Source: Microcaldota archaeon (GTDB lineage Archaea > Micrarchaeota > Micrarchaeia > Micrarchaeales > Micrarchaeaceae). Taken from it: 32,476 nt of DNA. The stretch covers positions 1 through 32,476 of the forward strand of contig JAJZYW010000005.1 in assembly GCA_021797895.1 (NCBI GenBank), read 5' to 3'. Each line of letters begins with the position of its first letter. The first letter of the stretch is position 1. This document shows positions 1-8,197 of the stretch, one piece after another. Position numbers and translations under genes: made by a program. The notes under the pieces are model-generated. The model was given only the letters and a program-made list of their open reading frames with translations, had not been told where the DNA came from and searched no databases.

Positions 1-137
1 ATCTTTAATTCGTCGGCGTTTATTATGCCGGCCCTAAACATTGATTCTGCAAAATTTATTTTTTCTTTGAGGATTGGAAATCCATCCTCCGAGCTATCAA
101 GGATGCGCTTTATTTTGTCCTCATCTTTCTTCTCCAT
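1..137 (-). CDS. Orphan protein, N-terminal part only
   Basis: An ATG at 137 opens a frame that runs without a stop to the left edge of the window, giving 45 codons (starts MEKKDEDKIKRILDSSEDGF). The visible part is charged and looks helical. I recognise no family and infer no function. The frame is supported by the extended TATA box at 194-206 on the same strand, which is also found in front of four other orphan genes here, and by the divergent malic enzyme gene on the other side. The leader would be about 40 bases. No Shine-Dalgarno is evident before the ATG, so the start is uncertain; no other in-frame ATG lies nearby upstream. The rest of the gene lies outside the window. Confidence 0.5.
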   Translation of the reverse strand, partial: MEKKDEDKIKRILDSSEDGFPILKEKINFAESMFRAGIINADELK

Positions 138-193
138 GGGCTTACCCTCATGTGATGCGGCGTAGGGATTTCTACAGCATTGGGTTAACTCTG

Positions 194-206
194 CCAGATA
201 TTTAAT
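194..206 (-). promoter_or_regulatory. Extended TATA box with CTGG
   Basis: On the minus strand this reads ATTAAATATCTGG. TAAATATC is a good archaeal TATA box, and the CTGG directly after it recurs at four other promoters (12172, 15903, 17874 minus, 20606). It lies 69 bases before the start of the partial orphan gene at 137. The bases between 207 and about 270 hold no gene that I can see. Confidence 0.6.
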
Positions 207-316
207 CTTGAGCTGATTGCGTCGGAATGCACAGCCGCGCATTGCTTTGATTGCACTAACTACGCCAGCAAGTTTTATAATTGTGGGATTCGAGTGCTTA
301 TAGCTGCATTTAAAAG

Positions 317-1660
317 ATGACGCAAATGGAAGGCGACGAAGAAAGAACAGAGGAGTTCAACGAGCAGGCGATAAGGTACTCCGGGCTTTACAGGGGCAAG
401 ATAAACACGATGCCGAAGGTGCCTGTGCGCGGCCTCAGGGACTTCTCGGTATGGTATACTCCAGGAGTTGCTGCCGTATCGCTCAAGATAGCAGCAGACA
501 AGGAGCAGTCGTTCGAGCTGACAGGAAGATGGAACAGCATAGCGATACTGACCGATGGGACGCGAGTCCTTGGGCTGGGCAACGTAGGCCCTGAGGCGGC
601 AATGCCTGTGATGGAAGGCAAGGCGCTCATATTCAACTATCTTGGAGGGGTGAACGCGATACCAATCCCCATAAGGACGAAAACAAAGGAGGAATATGTG
701 GCAGTGGCCAAGGCGCTTGAGCCGTCTTTCGGAGGATTCAACATGGAGGACATAGAGTCGCCGAAGTGCTTCGCAATACTGGAGGAGCTGCAGAAGGAGC
801 TCAGCATACCTGTATGGCACGACGACCAGCTCGGCACCGCGTCTATAATACTTGCGGGGCTGATAAACGCGCTTAGGGTAACAGGCAAGAAGCTTGGGGA
901 GATAAGCGTTCTCATGATGGGAACAGGTGCTGCAAACATAGCTGCGACGCACCTCCTCACAGCTGCCGGAGTCAAGCCTGGCAACATGATAATGGCGGAC
1001 TCGAAGGGCATACTGGAGCCGGAAAGGGAGGACATGGACTCGCTTATGATAAACAACCCATGGAAGTACAAGCTTGGCATAGAGACAAACTCTGAAAGGA
1101 GGAAGGGGGGCATAGAGAACGCCTTCAAGGGCGCTGACGTTGTCATATCGGCCTCAAAGCCCGGGCCAAACACAATAAAGAAGGAGTGGATAGGCGCGAT
1201 GAATAAGGATGCAGCGGTATTTGCGCTTGCCAACCCCGTTCCGGAAATATGGCCGCGCTGGGCTTCTGAAGCTGGAGCCAGGATAGTTGCGACTGGAAGG
1301 GGCGACTTCCCCAACCAGATAAACAACAGCCTGGTGTTTCCTGGAGTGTTCAGGGGCATCCTGGATGCTGGAGCAAAAGGAGTCAACCCTGAAATAATGG
1401 TCAAGGCTTCTTACGAGATAGCAGATTTCGTGAAGGATCCTTCTCCTGAAAGGATAGTGCCGACGATGGACGAGTGGGAGCTCTATCCGAAAGTCGCGGC
1501 TGCAGTTGCGTCTAAGACTGTTGAGATGGGGCTTGCGAGGAAGAACGACTCTAGGGAGGGATTCCTGAAACGCGCTACAGAGATAATAGAGGGCAACAGG
1601 AAGATATACGCAAGGATGATGGAGGAAGGGATGATAAAAAATTATTTTGAAGGTGATTGA
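317..1660 (+). CDS. NAD(P)-dependent malic enzyme
   Basis: Oxidatively decarboxylates malate to pyruvate and CO2 in the cytoplasm, linking C4 acids to pyruvate. The 447-residue protein matches the short (MaeB-like) malic enzyme without a phosphotransacetylase domain. The malic domain shows YTPG at 47-50 with the catalytic Tyr, the catalytic Lys in EGKALIFN at 102, and metal-binding acids in MEDIE (144-145) and WHDDQLGTA (169-170). The nucleotide-binding domain follows with the Gly-rich MGTGAANIAAT at 201-211. Cofactor preference cannot be read safely. The ATG at 317 and one at 326 are both possible starts; I keep the first. A TATA-like TTTTATAA lies at 273-280. The acetyltransferase gene follows after one base, so the two are probably co-transcribed. 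Malate dehydrogenase is excluded by the malic-enzyme motifs. Confidence 0.93.
   Translation: MTQMEGDEERTEEFNEQAIRYSGLYRGKINTMPKVPVRGLRDFSVWYTPGVAAVSLKIAADKEQSFELTGRWNSIAILTDGTRVLGLGNVGPEAAMPVMEGKALIFNYLGGVNAIPIPIRTKTKEEYVAVAKALEPSFGGFNMEDIESPKCFAILEELQKELSIPVWHDDQLGTASIILAGLINALRVTGKKLGEISVLMMGTGAANIAATHLLTAAGVKPGNMIMADSKGILEPEREDMDSLMINNPWKYKLGIETNSERRKGGIENAFKGADVVISASKPGPNTIKKEWIGAMNKDAAVFALANPVPEIWPRWASEAGARIVATGRGDFPNQINNSLVFPGVFRGILDAGAKGVNPEIMVKASYEIADFVKDPSPERIVPTMDEWELYPKVAAAVASKTVEMGLARKNDSREGFLKRATEIIEGNRKIYARMMEEGMIKNYFEGD
1651..1657 (+). promoter_or_regulatory. Shine-Dalgarno that fixes the GNAT start
   Basis: AGGTGAT at 1651-1657 lies four bases before ATG 1662, inside the last codons of the malic enzyme gene. 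It makes ATG 1662 the better start than the in-frame TTG at 1647. Confidence 0.7.
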
Positions 1661-1661
1661 G

Positions 1662-2144
1662 ATGGTGGATGGGATAGCAGTCAGGAAGATGGAGCAGAAG
1701 GATATGGAAGGCGCGGTCGACATGGTGCTGCGCCTGAAGAAGCTGAACGCCGAGTTCGACTCCTCGTTCGTTGTCCGCGAAGGCATAGGCGACGAGATCA
1801 ATGGATATCTTACTGCAGCCATTGGAGATGAGAAGGGACACATAGTGCTTGTCGCCGATGCGGGCAAGGGTGCGGTTGGCATGATAAAGGTCGACATACT
1901 GGACAGGATAGGATACGAGCCCAGAAAGGAGGCAAGGATAGTGGAGTTCTACATAATGCCGGAGCACAGGAGAAAAGCTGTAGGCCATGCGCTGCTTGAG
2001 GAGCTGACCTCGATGCTGAAGAGGCGCGGCATATCGCTCGTGTCTGCCGAATTCCCCTCGATGAACGACATAGCGGTAGGGTTCTACAGAAAGAAGGGGT
2101 TCAGGAACCTCGTGAGCGTCTACGGCAAGCAGGTAGACGAATGA
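1662..2144 (+). CDS. GNAT family N-acetyltransferase
   Basis: A 160-residue protein of the Gcn5-related acetyltransferase fold, which moves an acetyl group from acetyl-CoA to an amine. The acetyl-CoA loop is visible as EFYIMPEHRRKAVGHALLEE, a variant of the usual RxxGxG/A loop with the first Gly replaced by Ala and the second kept. The C-terminal GFYRKKGFRNL is the usual last helix and strand. An in-frame TTG lies at 1647, but the Shine-Dalgarno at 1651-1657 favours ATG 1662. It is probably translated from the same mRNA as malic enzyme. The substrate (protein N-terminus, small amine or other) cannot be told from the sequence. The family is clear; the role is unknown. Confidence 0.85.
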   Translation: MVDGIAVRKMEQKDMEGAVDMVLRLKKLNAEFDSSFVVREGIGDEINGYLTAAIGDEKGHIVLVADAGKGAVGMIKVDILDRIGYEPRKEARIVEFYIMPEHRRKAVGHALLEELTSMLKRRGISLVSAEFPSMNDIAVGFYRKKGFRNLVSVYGKQVDE

Positions 2145-2208
2145 CGCAGCGATTGAGAACACGATGCGGGTGCGGGGCAGGGCTGCCTATTTGCAGGGCT
2201 ATGCAAAC

Positions 2209-2233
2209 ATTTTTAAACGATTCTATCAATAGA
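2209..2233 (+). promoter_or_regulatory. TATA box and small inverted repeat before the MFS gene
   Basis: TTTTTAAAC at 2209-2217 is a TATA box about 40 bases before ATG 2257. It is followed at 2222-2233 by the inverted repeat TCTATCAATAGA (five-base arms, two-base spacer), just upstream of the expected transcription start. The repeat could be an operator but is short and AT-rich. Confidence 0.4.
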
Positions 2234-2256
2234 TTAGCGGAATAATGGGTGTATAG

Positions 2257-3663
2257 ATGGCCGTCCAGGTAAAAGACGATTTGTATATAAGCCAGAGAAT
2301 CGACAGACTCCCCTTCACTAACTATTACCTTCTGCTGATAATAGCTGCCGGGGCTGGATTCTTTTTCGACATATTCGACATAGACACGATGTCTGTGAGC
2401 GCCGCAGTAATATCCAAGACATTCCACATGGTGCCGCTGATAACAACGCTTACGATAGCGATGGCATTCATAGGGATGTTCTTCGGCTCGATCCTTTCGG
2501 GAAGGCTTGCCGACAAGTACGGCAGGAAGAGGCTCTTCATCATAACTCTTCTCGTAATAGCGTTCGGCTCGTTCCTGACGTTCCTTTCAACAACCGTCGC
2601 AGAGCTCTGGCTCTTCAGATTTATTACAGGATTCGGAATAGGAGGCGACCTCCCGGTCATATGGGCTTACCTGGGAGAGCTTTCGCCATCGAAGTTCAGG
2701 GGCAAGTTCTTCGGGTACGCGATGATAATAGGAGTGCTCTCGCTTCCTGTGGTGGGGCTTTCAGGAACAGCGCTGATATCCGCATTCCCGATAAACGGAT
2801 GGAGATATGTATTCCTTCTCGGAGCATTAATAGCTTTCATAGTATGGCCTCTTAGAGCACTTGCGCCGGAATCACCGCGCTGGTACCTCAGCAGGAACAG
2901 AAGGAAGGATGCCGATGCGGCGATGACCGGCATCGAGGAGGCTGTGCATAGGAGGACACACAGGCCTCTGCCTTCGTATTCGAAGGACGTAAAATACTCT
3001 ATAGGAGAGTACAAGGCGCCTCTCAGCGAGCTTTTCAGAAAGGACGTGATAGGCAGCACGATAGTTGCATCGCTGCTGTGGATATTCCAGACATGGGGAT
3101 TCTACGGCTTCACTGCATTCCTCCCGCTCATACTGATAGCAAAAGGCTATTCCCTTGTACACGCAATATTCTTCACTGCAATAGGATGGGCTGGCGGTTT
3201 CCTTGGCCCCGTTCTGGTTTCAGTGATCTCAGACAAATACCAGAGGAAATACCTGCTCTCCACATATGCGTTCTTTGCCGCGCTGTTCATATTCCTTATG
3301 GGTCTTACTCCGCCTAACAGCGCAGTCGAGGTTGTGCTGCTTGCCTTCCTGGTGAATATTTTCATACAGGCATGGGCTGCCACGCTGTACATATACGTGC
3401 CCGAGATATTCCCCGCGAGAGTTAGGGCAAGCGGAGGCGGGCTTGCAAACGGGCTCGGCAGGGGCTTCAACGTCGTTGGGCTTCTCGTCATAGGAGTCGC
3501 ACTTGCTGGCATACCCGTTGCGCAGCTTAGCTTCACCGCAGTGAGCTGGCTTGTCTGCCTCATAATAATAGCGGTATGGGGCATAAAGACGTCCAGGCGC
3601 ACGCTGGAGGACATAACAGAGAAGAAGGTTATCTCTGGAAGGGGCAGGAGGAGCTCAAAGTGA
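2257..3663 (+). CDS. MFS transporter, metabolite:proton symporter type
   Basis: A 468-residue inner-membrane carrier with about 12 membrane helices. Helix 1 carries the acidic FFFDIFDIDTMS (residues 36-47), typical of sugar, phosphate and organic-acid proton symporters. Loop 2-3 has the MFS signature GRLADKYGRKR (82-92), and helix 4 has RFITGFGIGGDLP (121-133), followed by the ELSPSKFRGK loop. A long cytoplasmic linker rich in Arg and His lies in the middle (about 205-250). The tail is basic. Its position after malic enzyme suggests an organic acid or sugar substrate, but that is inference. It has its own TATA box at 2209-2217. The start ATG 2257 follows a GGGTG-like Shine-Dalgarno. Confidence 0.9.
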   Translation: MAVQVKDDLYISQRIDRLPFTNYYLLLIIAAGAGFFFDIFDIDTMSVSAAVISKTFHMVPLITTLTIAMAFIGMFFGSILSGRLADKYGRKRLFIITLLVIAFGSFLTFLSTTVAELWLFRFITGFGIGGDLPVIWAYLGELSPSKFRGKFFGYAMIIGVLSLPVVGLSGTALISAFPINGWRYVFLLGALIAFIVWPLRALAPESPRWYLSRNRRKDADAAMTGIEEAVHRRTHRPLPSYSKDVKYSIGEYKAPLSELFRKDVIGSTIVASLLWIFQTWGFYGFTAFLPLILIAKGYSLVHAIFFTAIGWAGGFLGPVLVSVISDKYQRKYLLSTYAFFAALFIFLMGLTPPNSAVEVVLLAFLVNIFIQAWAATLYIYVPEIFPARVRASGGGLANGLGRGFNVVGLLVIGVALAGIPVAQLSFTAVSWLVCLIIIAVWGIKTSRRTLEDITEKKVISGRGRRSSK

Positions 3664-3676
3664 GCCCCTTCCTCCA

Positions 3677-4111
3677 ATGGCGATGCAAATGGCAAACAGC
3701 AAAGTCAGAAAGCTGATATTCAAGCCTGAAATCAGGAGCGCCAAGGACGAGGTCGTAAAGCACTATTCTGAGGTAGGAAAGCGCTTCGTGTTCCTTGACA
3801 AGAACAACTTTCCAGATGGAAATGTCTACATGATAGAGAGGGTCATGAGGGGAATAAAAAAACCCTATGAGCCTGCCAAGCTCAGGAGTCACACAGTCAA
3901 CGCCATAATGGTGTTCACTGGCTTCGGAAGGCTCCTTGAAGGGATGGAGGTAGAGATAAGCCTTGGCACCAAAAAGCATATTATGGAAACGCCATTTGTG
4001 GTGTTCGTCCCAAAGAACACCAAGCACAGCTACAAGATAATCAGGGGCAGCGGAACTTATCAGAAGATACTTTTTGCGCCAGGCGGGGACTACAACAAGG
4101 TCACCAGCTGA
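3677..4111 (+). CDS. Cupin-like small protein
   Basis: A 144-residue protein. The C-terminal half looks like a single cupin barrel: SHTVNAIMVFTGFGRLLEG, then METPFVVFVPKNTKHSYKI, then a last strand. The usual cupin metal ligands are only partly present; His in SHTVN and HSYKI are candidates. The N-terminal 50 residues are charged and not recognised. Cupins bind metals, sugars or hormones and many are isomerases or sensors; no substrate can be assigned. The gene follows the MFS transporter after 13 bases, so it may share its transcript. Three in-frame ATGs (3677, 3683, 3689) lie close together and none has a clear Shine-Dalgarno. I keep the first. Confidence 0.6.
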   Translation: MAMQMANSKVRKLIFKPEIRSAKDEVVKHYSEVGKRFVFLDKNNFPDGNVYMIERVMRGIKKPYEPAKLRSHTVNAIMVFTGFGRLLEGMEVEISLGTKKHIMETPFVVFVPKNTKHSYKIIRGSGTYQKILFAPGGDYNKVTS

Positions 4112-4141
4112 TTTCCCGGATGATTGAACTGCAGCAGCTGG

Positions 4142-5500
4142 CTACATTTTTGCAAGCGCTTCCGCAAGGGCTTTCTTTGTTATGCTTATTCTCTTTCCAC
4201 TCTCATTCTGGAAGAACCTATCAGAGCCCGCAACTATGCTGTCCCAGTTCTCCTTGAGGTAGATTTCTACCGTGCCCCAGTGCTCTTTTAGAAGCGAGCG
4301 CGCCGCCATGAGATCCTCCTTTAAAGGAGCGATCTCCCCGGTCTCCTTTTGGAATATAATTTTGACTGCAGTCGAGTATATCTCGCTTGAAGCTGCAATC
4401 CTCTCGGCGAGCTCAGGCATTGCCTTCGCCCCCCTCTCAACTGCGGCTGCCGTTTTTGAGATTAAGTCTCCTTCCCTGAGGCCGCCAAGCATTGGATACG
4501 CCGAAGGGCCAGCCTTCTTCATTGCTGAGTAAAGTGCCCTGCCGAATTCGCCGACTTTGCCGCCAAAGAATTCATGCGCAGCCCTGAAGGCGATCGGAGC
4601 CACTGCATCTGAATTCACGCGTTCGGAATCCGACCTCATTGTTGACAGAAGGAAGTTGAACCTGACCGACTGGCCCATAGATTCGAGGCTCTTCATGCTG
4701 CGCCTCTCCTCGCGCTCCTCCTCGCTCGACTCCATCGCGTCGAGCACCTCCAAAAGCATCGCGCCTTTCCTCGAATAAATGGAGAGGTTCACCCTTCCCG
4801 CATCTATTATGTCTCCTATTGACTCTTCGAGCTTTCCATACATGGAAGCGTCCTTGAAGAAAGGCTTTATCTTCTTGAGGCGGGAGGCGAAAATGGCCTC
4901 GTCAGATTTGTAGTATTCGGAGAAAAGCCTGTATATGTCCTCCATGTGCTTTGTGACGTCGACGCTTTCCTGCCTGTTTGCAGTGTACTTCATGTTCTCT
5001 ATTGCTGAGAATTTCATGGCTATCAGTGCTTCGGGCGACGCAACCAGCATCTCTGCATCGCTCCCTGACTGCGTGCTGACAGGTATTGCGTGCTTCATTA
5101 TCTCGCGCTTGTCAAGGCTGGAGAGCGCGTCCCTTCCGTTCAGCGTGTTTATGTCAGCCGCCATAGACATCTCTACCCCTTTGTAGCTGATGTCCTTCCT
5201 GAAGTGGTGCTTTCCGTCCTTGACTCCTGAATCATCCTGTATCCAGCCCCGAGCTTCCATCATCGAAAGCCTTTCGCGGCTCATGTCGTGCTGCACGAGC
5301 AGGTCTATGTCAGGTGTTTTCCTGAAAGTTCCCTGTGAAAGGACGTTGACTGCCCTGCCGCCTATGAGCACGGTTGTGCCGAAAATTAGGGATATTGCCT
5401 CGTACTCCTTCTGCACGAGTGATGCGGGTATGTTGTACTCCTCGTGCTGGCTCTCAGCTTCTGATTTCAGCGTTTTGTTCACGCTGGGAGTTTTAAGCAT
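4142..5500 (-). CDS. Nucleotidyltransferase-fold protein, AbiEii/MNT-like, with long helical tail
   Basis: A 452-residue protein. The N-terminal part carries the pattern of minimal nucleotidyltransferases: LIGGRAVNVLS (45-55), then FRKTPDIDLLV (59-69) with the DxD metal acids at D64 and D66, and a possible third acid at D116. Further on, LVASPEALIAMKFSA and the R...D...DIYRLF segment resemble the helical half of the AbiEii toxin family. The C-terminal 230 residues are helical and not recognised. Members of this fold transfer NMP groups to tRNA, proteins or drugs; the substrate here is unknown. A TATA box (GCTATTTATATG, 5538-5527) lies about 30 bases before the ATG. A relative with degenerate motifs follows upstream on the same strand. 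A toxin role is possible but not shown. Confidence 0.6.
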   Translation of the reverse strand: MLKTPSVNKTLKSEAESQHEEYNIPASLVQKEYEAISLIFGTTVLIGGRAVNVLSQGTFRKTPDIDLLVQHDMSRERLSMMEARGWIQDDSGVKDGKHHFRKDISYKGVEMSMAADINTLNGRDALSSLDKREIMKHAIPVSTQSGSDAEMLVASPEALIAMKFSAIENMKYTANRQESVDVTKHMEDIYRLFSEYYKSDEAIFASRLKKIKPFFKDASMYGKLEESIGDIIDAGRVNLSIYSRKGAMLLEVLDAMESSEEEREERRSMKSLESMGQSVRFNFLLSTMRSDSERVNSDAVAPIAFRAAHEFFGGKVGEFGRALYSAMKKAGPSAYPMLGGLREGDLISKTAAAVERGAKAMPELAERIAASSEIYSTAVKIIFQKETGEIAPLKEDLMAARSLLKEHWGTVEIYLKENWDSIVAGSDRFFQNESGKRISITKKALAEALAKM

Positions 5501-5563
5501 TTTATCAGTAAACTAGCGCAGCACTTCATATAAATAGCTTTTCTTCAGCCCTGCGACTGGCTT

Positions 5564-6322
5564 TCAGCCCTGGATCCTGCTTTGGCTCCGCGAATCCCTT
5601 ATCAGAGAACGCAGCCTGGCTGCCTCCTCAGCTATGATTGCAAGGGCAAGCCCGTCCGGCCAGGCAGCCTTCGGCTTGATTGACTGCTTCATTGAGCTGA
5701 AGCTGATGAGGTCGTAGAACACTCCCTGTGAAGGACTTGCGGCCTGGCTAAGATCCATTATGAAGCTGTTCACGTCAAGATTGTAGAGCTCTCCGAGAAG
5801 CCTGTATGCCGCGTATGCATGCTCCCTCTCTGCCTGGATGCTAGTGGTGGTGCGTGCGCTGCGCGCAGCGAGCAGCTCGTAAGAAAGCATGATCTTCTTT
5901 CCGGCTATCCTGACACGAGGCACGTCCATGTCTATTGAGTTGTAGAACATCGCGCTTGTCGGTATGCCGTATGTGTAGAAGCTGCCGCTTTTGTCGTATA
6001 CAATAGTCACTGGTATCGAATAGCCTTTCTCCGGCTTGAGCATGGTGCGCCTTTCGGAGCCGTCAGCATGCTCCTCGTGCTCCAGCGGCTCGTAGCCCTG
6101 CCGAATAAGGGACTTGAGGCTTCCTTGCTTTGGCTTGCGCGCCAGGGCGATCTCTATGCCGCTTGTGTCCCACGACGTGTTGTCAAAAACCGATAGCCTG
6201 AGGGCCCAGTTTCCTATAACGGCTGCGGGGGCTACCTCCCTGCTTATCGACTGGTATGCTTCCTGGAGCGACGCTATCGGGGCGTTGCGCTTTTGAGTAT
6301 GCTGCCTTTTTGTGAAATCCAT
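5564..6322 (-). CDS. Degenerate nucleotidyltransferase-like protein
   Basis: A 252-residue protein laid out like the nucleotidyltransferase-fold protein downstream. VIGNWALRLSVF occupies the place of the GG motif and TSGIEIALAR the place of TxDIDLLV, so both metal-binding Asp residues are replaced (Gly and Glu). A later segment, KKIMLSYELLAARSAR, matches the AxKxxA helix region in position. It is therefore probably a non-catalytic relative, perhaps a partner or regulator of the active-looking protein. Homology is judged by motif spacing only. A TATA box at 6353-6345 (GTATAATC) lies about 26 bases before ATG 6322, suggesting a leaderless message. A TTG one codon further upstream is less likely as start. 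Confidence 0.5.
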   Translation of the reverse strand: MDFTKRQHTQKRNAPIASLQEAYQSISREVAPAAVIGNWALRLSVFDNTSWDTSGIEIALARKPKQGSLKSLIRQGYEPLEHEEHADGSERRTMLKPEKGYSIPVTIVYDKSGSFYTYGIPTSAMFYNSIDMDVPRVRIAGKKIMLSYELLAARSARTTTSIQAEREHAYAAYRLLGELYNLDVNSFIMDLSQAASPSQGVFYDLISFSSMKQSIKPKAAWPDGLALAIIAEEAARLRSLIRDSRSQSRIQG

Positions 6323-6408
6323 CAATATGCACTTGCTATGCTAGATTATACTATTCAGTTTTTCAGATATATAGAGCTTTGCAGGCGCATACTCTCTGCA
6401 TTGAGCGC

Positions 6409-7035
6409 TCAGTCGTCGTCCTTCTGGCCGAAGAAGAAAAGCTTGTTGACGAAGTTCATTCCTTTCCAGTAGCGCTCCTCCTTGTTGTAGTCGCCGCGCA
6501 TGTTGTATCCCCTCTTTTCCCAGAATCCAGCCTTGTCCTCCTTCATGACCTCTATCCCGTCCAGCCACTTGGTGCTCTTCCACAGGTATAGCGTGGGTAT
6601 GAGAGCCCTTACCGGACCGCCATGTTCCTTTTCAAGAGGCTTGCCGTTGAACTTGAATGCTACGAGGCATTCGTCGTCGACGTATTCCATGGGAACATTT
6701 GCAGAATATCCGACATACGAGGATCTGAGCATAAGGAAATGGCCGGATTCCTTGATTTTCGCTTTGTCAAGCAGGTATCTGATGCGTATTCCCTCCCACG
6801 TGTCACCAAGCCTGGACCACCGCGTCACGCAGTGCTCGTCAACGGTTTTTTCCTCAGTTGGCATCGCCATCAGCTCGTCCCAGGAGATGCTGAGCTCATA
6901 CTCAACCTCGCCATAGATGCGCAGCCTGTACTCATGCAGGTCTATTTCAGGGGTGTGGCTTGCGCTAAGGACAGGAAACACCTCCGTGACTATCTGCCCA
7001 TGAGGCACTCGCCTCCTTGCAGGATCTGGTTCCAT
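6409..7035 (-). CDS. Sulfite-oxidase-like molybdopterin oxidoreductase
   Basis: A 208-residue protein of the oxidoreductase molybdopterin-binding (sulfite oxidase/MsrP, YuiH-like) family. The core is seen in DEHCVTRWSRLGDTWEGI, where C69 is the expected molybdenum ligand, and in VAFKFNGKPLEKEHGGPVRALIP and WKSTKWLDGIEVM. There is no signal peptide, Tat motif, haem domain or dimerisation domain, so it is a cytoplasmic, single-domain member of usual length for this short subfamily. Substrate and electron partner are unknown; a role in sulfur or sulfoxide redox chemistry is inference. TTTAAA at about 7064-7069 on the minus strand lies some 30 bases upstream, so the message is probably leaderless. 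Confidence 0.85.
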   Translation of the reverse strand: MEPDPARRRVPHGQIVTEVFPVLSASHTPEIDLHEYRLRIYGEVEYELSISWDELMAMPTEEKTVDEHCVTRWSRLGDTWEGIRIRYLLDKAKIKESGHFLMLRSSYVGYSANVPMEYVDDECLVAFKFNGKPLEKEHGGPVRALIPTLYLWKSTKWLDGIEVMKEDKAGFWEKRGYNMRGDYNKEERYWKGMNFVNKLFFFGQKDDD

Positions 7036-7063
7036 ATAAACAATTGGATTTTTTTGAAATGCT

Positions 7064-7080
7064 TTAAATTAGCATATGCT
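7064..7080 (-). promoter_or_regulatory. TATA box with adjoining palindrome
   Basis: On the minus strand the perfect palindrome AGCATATGCT (7080-7071) directly precedes the TATA element AATTTAAAGC. It therefore sits where the TFB recognition element or an activator site would be for the molybdoenzyme gene. Confidence 0.35.
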
Positions 7081-7130
7081 GAATTGCATTTCCATGCACG
7101 GCGTGGATTGCCAAGGCGCCTCATAAAAAG

Positions 7131-7140
7131 ATTTAAATAT
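7131..7140 (+). promoter_or_regulatory. TATA box of the orphan gene at 7169
   Basis: ATTTAAATAT lies about 30 bases before ATG 7169. It overlaps the place where an upstream in-frame ATG (7142) would be untranscribed, so it decides the start. The downstream bases are CATG, not the CTGG seen at other orphan promoters. Confidence 0.6.
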
Positions 7141-7168
7141 CATGATTTTGAGAGTTTACCGTGGTAGC

Positions 7169-7612
7169 ATGGACCAAACTGCTTTTGTAGGGAGGAGGAA
7201 GGATAGCCATCATGAATCGGTGAAAGCGATAGAGGAAAGCATAATGGGGTATCTAGGTTTCTTAAGAAAGAGTGAAAATCTGTACCTCAAAAACGTGGAC
7301 AAATACAGGGAGCTCAAATACCACTTTGAGCATATGGATGATGATGAAGCGTTCGAATACGCCAGGAACGCAATGCTATTCCCGGAGAACATAGAAAAGA
7401 TTTACAGAGTGGACGTGGGCAGGATATTCGCAGAGATGGACAAGAGCTACTGGTACTCAAATCAGAGTTGGAGTGCACAGAATATAGAGCTTTCTTACGG
7501 CTTCAACCAGCCGATCTACATGATATTGGACACAGAGAAGAACAGGAAGCTCGCCATTGATGTGGTGAACTCAATAAAGGCTTCGCCTAGGCTGCCAATC
7601 AGGAAGGATTAG
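7169..7612 (+). CDS. Orphan soluble protein
   Basis: A 147-residue protein with no family I recognise. It is charged, has no membrane segment, and has helical stretches around SVKAIEESIMGYLGFLRKSE and NAMLFPENIEKIYRVDVGRI, then a Tyr/Trp-rich patch (KSYWYSNQSWSAQN). The in-frame ATG at 7142 lies only two bases after the TATA box at 7131-7140, so ATG 7169 is the likely start of a leaderless message. The gene reads toward the membrane-hairpin orphan at 7676, which has its own promoter. No function is proposed. Confidence 0.6.
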   Translation: MDQTAFVGRRKDSHHESVKAIEESIMGYLGFLRKSENLYLKNVDKYRELKYHFEHMDDDEAFEYARNAMLFPENIEKIYRVDVGRIFAEMDKSYWYSNQSWSAQNIELSYGFNQPIYMILDTEKNRKLAIDVVNSIKASPRLPIRKD

Positions 7613-7636
7613 ACTGTTGACGCTGCAAACGCAAAC

Positions 7637-7648
7637 TGATATATATCA
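7637..7648 (+). promoter_or_regulatory. Palindromic TATA region
   Basis: TGATATATATCA is a perfect 12-base palindrome about 30 bases before the GTG start at 7676. It contains the likely TATA box and could also bind a dimeric regulator. Confidence 0.4.
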
Positions 7649-7675
7649 ATAAAGCCGCTGTAATAGTGTGATATC

Positions 7676-8197
7676 GTGGTGTCCAAGACCGTTGAAAAGG
7701 ATTTTCTTGAGGTTTATAAGGAAGACGTTGCGGAGCATACGAAGCAGGCTATTTACAATAAGACAGGTATACTCTTCCCAGCTGAAACCAAAAAGGAGAT
7801 CAGGAAGCTTTATAAGATGAGCGTGCCTGCGGCGCTTCATTTTGACGAAAAGACGAAATCATGGAATTATAATTTGAATGATTTGGAGGACGCAGCTGAA
7901 TCGGAAAAATCGTTGGTTGGGCAGGCAGGGGTTTGGGCTGCCGCATGGTTTCTAGGAGACGTCATAGGCATGGGAGTTTCAAGTTCACCAACTGCAGGAA
8001 TAAGTCCTGAAACATTTGCAATTGGAGGGGCGCTTATGAGTGTGCTGGCGGTGCCAATAATCCTTGGAATGACGAGCTTCATGTACAAGAGAAAGGCCGA
8101 AAAGCTGCGTGACTTTCTGACAGCTAACCAACGCAAGCTGAACCATAACTTGCCAAGGAATCGGCAAATGGGGAGCGAGACACTTATGGAAGGCTGA
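7676..8197 (+). CDS. Orphan membrane-hairpin protein
   Basis: A 173-residue protein with a charged N-terminal domain (1-75), two hydrophobic helices (about 80-101 and 114-136) separated by a short Ser/Pro/Gly loop, and a basic tail after MYKRKAEKL. The topology is a membrane hairpin, probably with both ends in the cytoplasm. I recognise no family. The start is a GTG at 7676 or 7679, both close to the expected transcription start set by the TATA region at 7637-7648. The last 14 bases overlap the 3' end of the opposing drug exporter gene. Confidence 0.6.
   Translation: MVSKTVEKDFLEVYKEDVAEHTKQAIYNKTGILFPAETKKEIRKLYKMSVPAALHFDEKTKSWNYNLNDLEDAAESEKSLVGQAGVWAAAWFLGDVIGMGVSSSPTAGISPETFAIGGALMSVLAVPIILGMTSFMYKRKAEKLRDFLTANQRKLNHNLPRNRQMGSETLMEG

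Noticed and set aside
637-1897. Long open frames on the minus strand across malic enzyme and the acetyltransferase
   Set aside because: They are antisense to genes with clear family motifs, and their translations show no known domains.
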